Assembly (NCBI GenBank): GCA_028872975.1
Contig: JAGWNV010000113.1
Coordinates: 1-7,769, forward strand
Reading direction: 5' to 3'
Source of the DNA: Acidobacteriota bacterium
Lineage (GTDB): Bacteria; Actinomycetota; Acidimicrobiia; Acidimicrobiales; UBA8190
Length of the DNA stretch: 7,769 nucleotides
Part shown: piece after piece, positions 5,573 to 7,769 of the stretch
Position numbering within the stretch: the first letter of the stretch is position 1
Layout: each line of letters starts with the position of its first letter
Translations under genes and position numbers: made by a program
Notes under the pieces: model-generated
What the model was told of the DNA's origin: nothing
The model's database searches: none
What the model saw: the letters and a program-made list of their open reading frames with translations, nothing else

Positions 5573-6101
5573 CCGCCTCGTGCTGGTGGGGATGATGGGG
5601 TCGGGCAAGTCGACCGTGGGCCGGCTGGTGGCACGCCGCCTGGGGTGGGGCTTCGTCGACCTCGACGAGGAGCTGTCCAGGGAGACGGGCCGGAGCGTCC
5701 CCGCCCTCTTCGCCGAGGGCGGCGAGGCGGGGTTCCGGCACATGGAGGCCCGGTGCCTGGCCGCCGTCCTCGCCGACGAGGCCAGGGGGCCGGCGGTGGT
5801 GGCGGCGGGGGGCGGGGTGGTGGGGGATCCCGCCAACCGGTCGCTGCTGCGCCGGGCCGCCACCGTGGTGTGGCTCCGGGCCGAGGTGGCGACCCTTGAG
5901 GCCCGCGTCGGCGACGGGGCGGGCCGGCCCCTCCTGGCCGGCGCCGACGACGCCCCCGGCCGGCGGCGGGCGCTCGAGGCCCTCGCCGCCGGGCGGGCCC
6001 CGCTCTACGGCGAGGTGGCCGACGTGACCGTCGACGTCGACGGCCTCTCGGCGGGCGAGGTGGCGGCCCGGGTCGAGGCGGCGGTGCGTCGCCGTGGGTG
6101 A
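5565..6101 (+). CDS. aroK: shikimate kinase
   Basis: A 178-residue nucleoside-monophosphate-kinase-fold enzyme, normal for the family, that phosphorylates the 3-hydroxyl of shikimate with ATP. It shows the Walker A loop GMMGSGKST (9-17, Lys15), the shikimate-binding DLD (32-34), FR with Arg58 in the GFRHME motif, the GGG loop (82-84) that contacts shikimate, the lid arginine Arg121 in GRPLL, and Arg144 in RAPLY, all in family order. It starts at GTG 5565, inside the end of aroC (8-bp overlap). A GGAGG at 5548-5552 lies 12 nt upstream and may serve as ribosome binding site. It is second in the operon, translationally coupled to aroC and in turn overlapping aroB by 8 bp. Confidence 0.97.
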   Translation: MADRLVLVGMMGSGKSTVGRLVARRLGWGFVDLDEELSRETGRSVPALFAEGGEAGFRHMEARCLAAVLADEARGPAVVAAGGGVVGDPANRSLLRRAATVVWLRAEVATLEARVGDGAGRPLLAGADDAPGRRRALEALAAGRAPLYGEVADVTVDVDGLSAGEVAARVEAAVRRRG

Positions 6102-7179
6102 GGGGGCCGCCGCGCCGGCCGCGGCGGGGGGGCTCGTGCGGGTGCCGGTGGCGCTCGCCGAGCGGGGCTACGAGGTGGTGATCGGTCCGGGGGCGCGGAC
6201 CGTGCTGGGCGAGGTCCTCCCCCCCGGGGCCCGGATGGCGGCGGTGGTGACCCAGGAGGGGATCGGGGTCGACGTCGAGGTGGGGATCGAGGCCCGGCGG
6301 TTCACCATCCCCGACGGCGAGGCGGCCAAGAGCCTCTCCACCGTGGAGGCGCTGTGCCGCCGCCTGGCGGCGGCAGGGCTGTCGCGCGCCGACGTGGTCG
6401 TGGCCGTGGGCGGCGGCGTGGTGACCGACGTGGCCGGCTTCGCGGCGGCGAGCTACCTGCGGGGCGTCGCCTACGTGAACGTCGCCACCACCCTCCTGGC
6501 CCAGGTCGACGCGGCGGTGGGGGGCAAGACCGGGGTGAACCTCCCCGAGGGCAAGAACCTGGTGGGGGCGTTCTGGCAGCCGGCGGCCGTGCTGTGCGAC
6601 ACCGAGGTCCTCTCGAGCCTCCCCGAGCGGGAGTGGGCCTCGGGACGAGGCGAGATCGCCAAGTGCGCCTTCCTCCCCGCCGAGCCGGGCGCCGCCGCCC
6701 CGGGGACGGCGCTCCTCGCCGCCACCCTCGAGGAGCAGGTCGCCTGGTGCGTGGGGCTCAAGGCGACGGTGGTGGCCGCCGACGAGCGCGAGGGGGGCCG
6801 GCGGATGCTGCTCAATTACGGCCACACCCTGGCCCACGCCCTCGAGGGGCTGGCCCTGGCCGGGGCGCCCGTCGACCTCCGCCACGGGGAGGCCGTGGCC
6901 GTGGGGCTCGTGTTCGCCGCCGAGCTGGCCCGGCGCCTCGGGCGCGTCGACGAGGCCCGGGTGGAAGAGCATCGGCAGGTGGTGGCGTCGCTGGGTCTCC
7001 CGGCGGCCGTCCCCCCCGGGCTCTCGGCCGGCCGGCTCGTCGAGTACATGCAGCGGGACAAGAAGGCCCGTCACGACCTCACCTTCGTCCTCGACGGCCC
7101 CCGGGGTCCCGAACCGGTGGCCTCGGTGGCGCCCGACGAGGTCCTCGCTACCCTGGCCGCCATGGGGTGCGAGCCGTGA
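6094..7179 (+). CDS. aroB: 3-dehydroquinate synthase
   Basis: A 361-residue NAD- and metal-dependent enzyme that cyclises DAHP to 3-dehydroquinate, step two of the shikimate pathway. NAD-contacting segments are DGEAAKSL (74-81), VGGGVVTDVAGFAAASYLRG (105-124) and NVATTLLAQVDAAVGGKTGVN (129-149). Glu187 in GRGEIAK with Lys190, His248 in NYGHTLAHALE (His244 also present) and His264 in RHGEAVAVG supply the metal ligands and catalytic groups. DKKAR at 322-326 is also typical. Between Glu187 and VVAADERE (227-233) the chain is about six residues shorter than in E. coli AroB and reads Ala/Pro/Gly-rich, so a helix seems shortened. The GTG at 6094 overlaps the aroK stop by 8 bp. GTG 6136, 34 nt after that stop and preceded by a G run, is an alternative that would drop a low-complexity 14-residue start. 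Confidence 0.97.
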   Translation: MGEGAAAPAAAGGLVRVPVALAERGYEVVIGPGARTVLGEVLPPGARMAAVVTQEGIGVDVEVGIEARRFTIPDGEAAKSLSTVEALCRRLAAAGLSRADVVVAVGGGVVTDVAGFAAASYLRGVAYVNVATTLLAQVDAAVGGKTGVNLPEGKNLVGAFWQPAAVLCDTEVLSSLPEREWASGRGEIAKCAFLPAEPGAAAPGTALLAATLEEQVAWCVGLKATVVAADEREGGRRMLLNYGHTLAHALEGLALAGAPVDLRHGEAVAVGLVFAAELARRLGRVDEARVEEHRQVVASLGLPAAVPPGLSAGRLVEYMQRDKKARHDLTFVLDGPRGPEPVASVAPDEVLATLAAMGCEP

Positions 7180-7634
7180 CCGGTGCCGAGCCGCTCGTCG
7201 TGCTGTTGTCGGGGCCGAACCTCGACCTCCTGGGCGAGCGCCAGCCCGAGGTGTACGGGACCGACACCCTGGCGCAGGTGGTGGCCGTCGCCGCCGAGGA
7301 GGCGGCCCGCCTCGGGCTCGGCTTCGAGCACCACCAGTCGAACCACGAGGGCGAGCTCGTCGAGCACGTCCACGCGGCCCGGGGACGGGCCGTGGCGCTG
7401 GTGGTGAACGCCGGGGCCCTCAGCCACTACTCCTGGGCACTGCACGATGCCGTGGCCGCCTTCGACGGGGTGGTCGTGGAGCTGCACCTCTCCAACCCGG
7501 CGGCCCGGGAGCCCTTCCGCCACGTCTCGGTGCTCGCCCCCGTGGTCGACGGGTCGATCGCCGGGTTCGGGCCGCTCGGGTACCGGCTGGCCATGGCTGC
7601 GGTGGCCGGACTCCTCGACGGCCGGGCGACGTGA
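7176..7634 (+). CDS. aroQ: 3-dehydroquinate dehydratase, type II
   Basis: A 152-residue enzyme of the small dodecameric type II class, which dehydrates 3-dehydroquinate to 3-dehydroshikimate through an enolate. Conserved blocks are GPNLDLLGERQPEVYG (13-28; catalytic Arg22 and Tyr27), HHQSNHEGELVEHVH (52-66), NAGALSHYSWALHDAV (78-93; Asn78 and catalytic His84), and ELHLSNPAAREPFRHVS (102-118; Glu102, His104, Arg115). The usual NPGA turn is NAGA here. Length and residue spacing match the mycobacterial enzyme. The GTG at 7176 gives a GTGA overlap with the aroB stop; another in-frame GTG at 7167 would overlap more and adds only three residues. It completes the order aroC-aroK-aroB-aroQ and couples by another GTGA overlap to the next gene. 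Confidence 0.97.
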   Translation: MTGAEPLVVLLSGPNLDLLGERQPEVYGTDTLAQVVAVAAEEAARLGLGFEHHQSNHEGELVEHVHAARGRAVALVVNAGALSHYSWALHDAVAAFDGVVVELHLSNPAAREPFRHVSVLAPVVDGSIAGFGPLGYRLAMAAVAGLLDGRAT

Positions 7635-7769
7635 GCCTTCCCGTCGCCCCCGCCGAGCCGATGCGGGTGGCGGGCAGGATGGCCCGGCTCCGGGAGCTGC
7701 TCCCGGGAGCCCAGTGCGAGGGCCTCCTCGTCACCGAGCTCGCCAACGTCCGGTACCTGACCGGGTTCT
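7631..7769 (+). CDS. M24-family Xaa-Pro aminopeptidase-like protein, N-terminal part only
   Basis: The first 46 codons of a gene cut off by the right edge. After a short leader the visible residues RMARLRELLPG (16-26) and EGLLVTELANVRYLTGF (30-46) match the start of the creatinase/prolidase N-terminal domain found in Xaa-Pro aminopeptidases and Xaa-Pro dipeptidases; the metal-binding catalytic domain lies outside. Members of this family commonly follow aroQ and precede the gene for elongation factor P in actinomycetes and many other bacteria, which supports the call. GTG 7631 makes a GTGA overlap with aroQ. In-frame ATGs at 7661 and 7679 are alternative starts, closer to where conservation begins. 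Confidence 0.85.
   Translation, partial: MSLPVAPAEPMRVAGRMARLRELLPGAQCEGLLVTELANVRYLTGF

Noticed and set aside
2789..5863. A 1024-codon open frame on the minus strand
   Set aside because: It runs antisense across the nfuA-like gene, prepilin peptidase, aroC and aroK, all with clear family motifs. Its translation is His/Gly/Arg-rich low complexity, typical of antisense frames in very GC-rich DNA.
5209..7074. A 621-codon open frame on the minus strand
   Set aside because: It is the antisense shadow of aroC, aroK and aroB; the translation contains long Pro/Arg runs and no motif.
1..7769. tRNA, rRNA, CRISPR, insertion sequence, integrase or phage signals
   Set aside because: I looked on both strands and saw no tandem spacer-repeat pattern, no transposase or recombinase motif, and no RNA gene signature; the window is almost fully covered by coding sequence.

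Overview
The window comes from a very GC-rich genome (about three-quarters G+C by eye), gene-dense, with many GTG starts. The gene content and order (NfuA-like protein, type IV prepilin peptidase, then aroC-aroK-aroB-aroQ followed by an M24 peptidase) fit an actinomycete. The class Acidimicrobiia is my best guess. That placement is inference from synteny and protein style, not from a marker gene.

Left part, minus strand (1-2781): two genes are read leftwards from a divergent point near 2790. The first is an ATP-grasp ligase-type protein. The second, 50 bp downstream, is a radical SAM protein with a B12-binding-like N-terminal region and a C-terminal Cys-Cys-Ala-Glu-Pro motif. I recognise that motif as the signature of the CUAEP/CCAEP-tail radical SAM family, some members of which carry selenocysteine at the second position. 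Here it is an ordinary TGC cysteine codon. A third gene may start at base 8 and run off the left edge (ATGA overlap). The substrate and product are unknown, and this is the part of the window most likely to hold an undescribed pathway.

Right part, plus strand (2801-7769): an NfuA-type Fe-S cluster carrier, a prepilin leader peptidase, then a tightly packed shikimate-pathway operon: aroC (chorismate synthase), aroK (shikimate kinase), aroB (3-dehydroquinate synthase) and aroQ (type II 3-dehydroquinate dehydratase), followed by the start of an Xaa-Pro aminopeptidase-like gene. From aroC onwards every junction overlaps by 8 or 4 bp and every downstream gene starts with GTG, which suggests one translationally coupled transcript. 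The four aro products make steps 2, 3, 5 and 7 of chorismate synthesis; aroE, aroA and the first-step enzyme are not here.

Regulation: four genes (radical SAM, nfuA, prepilin peptidase, aroC) have a TANNNT hexamer ending 6-8 nt before the start codon. The ATP-grasp gene has a near match, CATGAT, at 6 nt. This is the spacing expected for leaderless or nearly leaderless transcripts. The divergent ATP-grasp and nfuA starts are only 19 bp apart and their predicted -10 elements overlap on opposite strands. A GC-rich hairpin lies between the prepilin peptidase and aroC. I see no RNA genes, mobile elements, CRISPR arrays or long repeats, and no gene-free stretch longer than about 85 bp.
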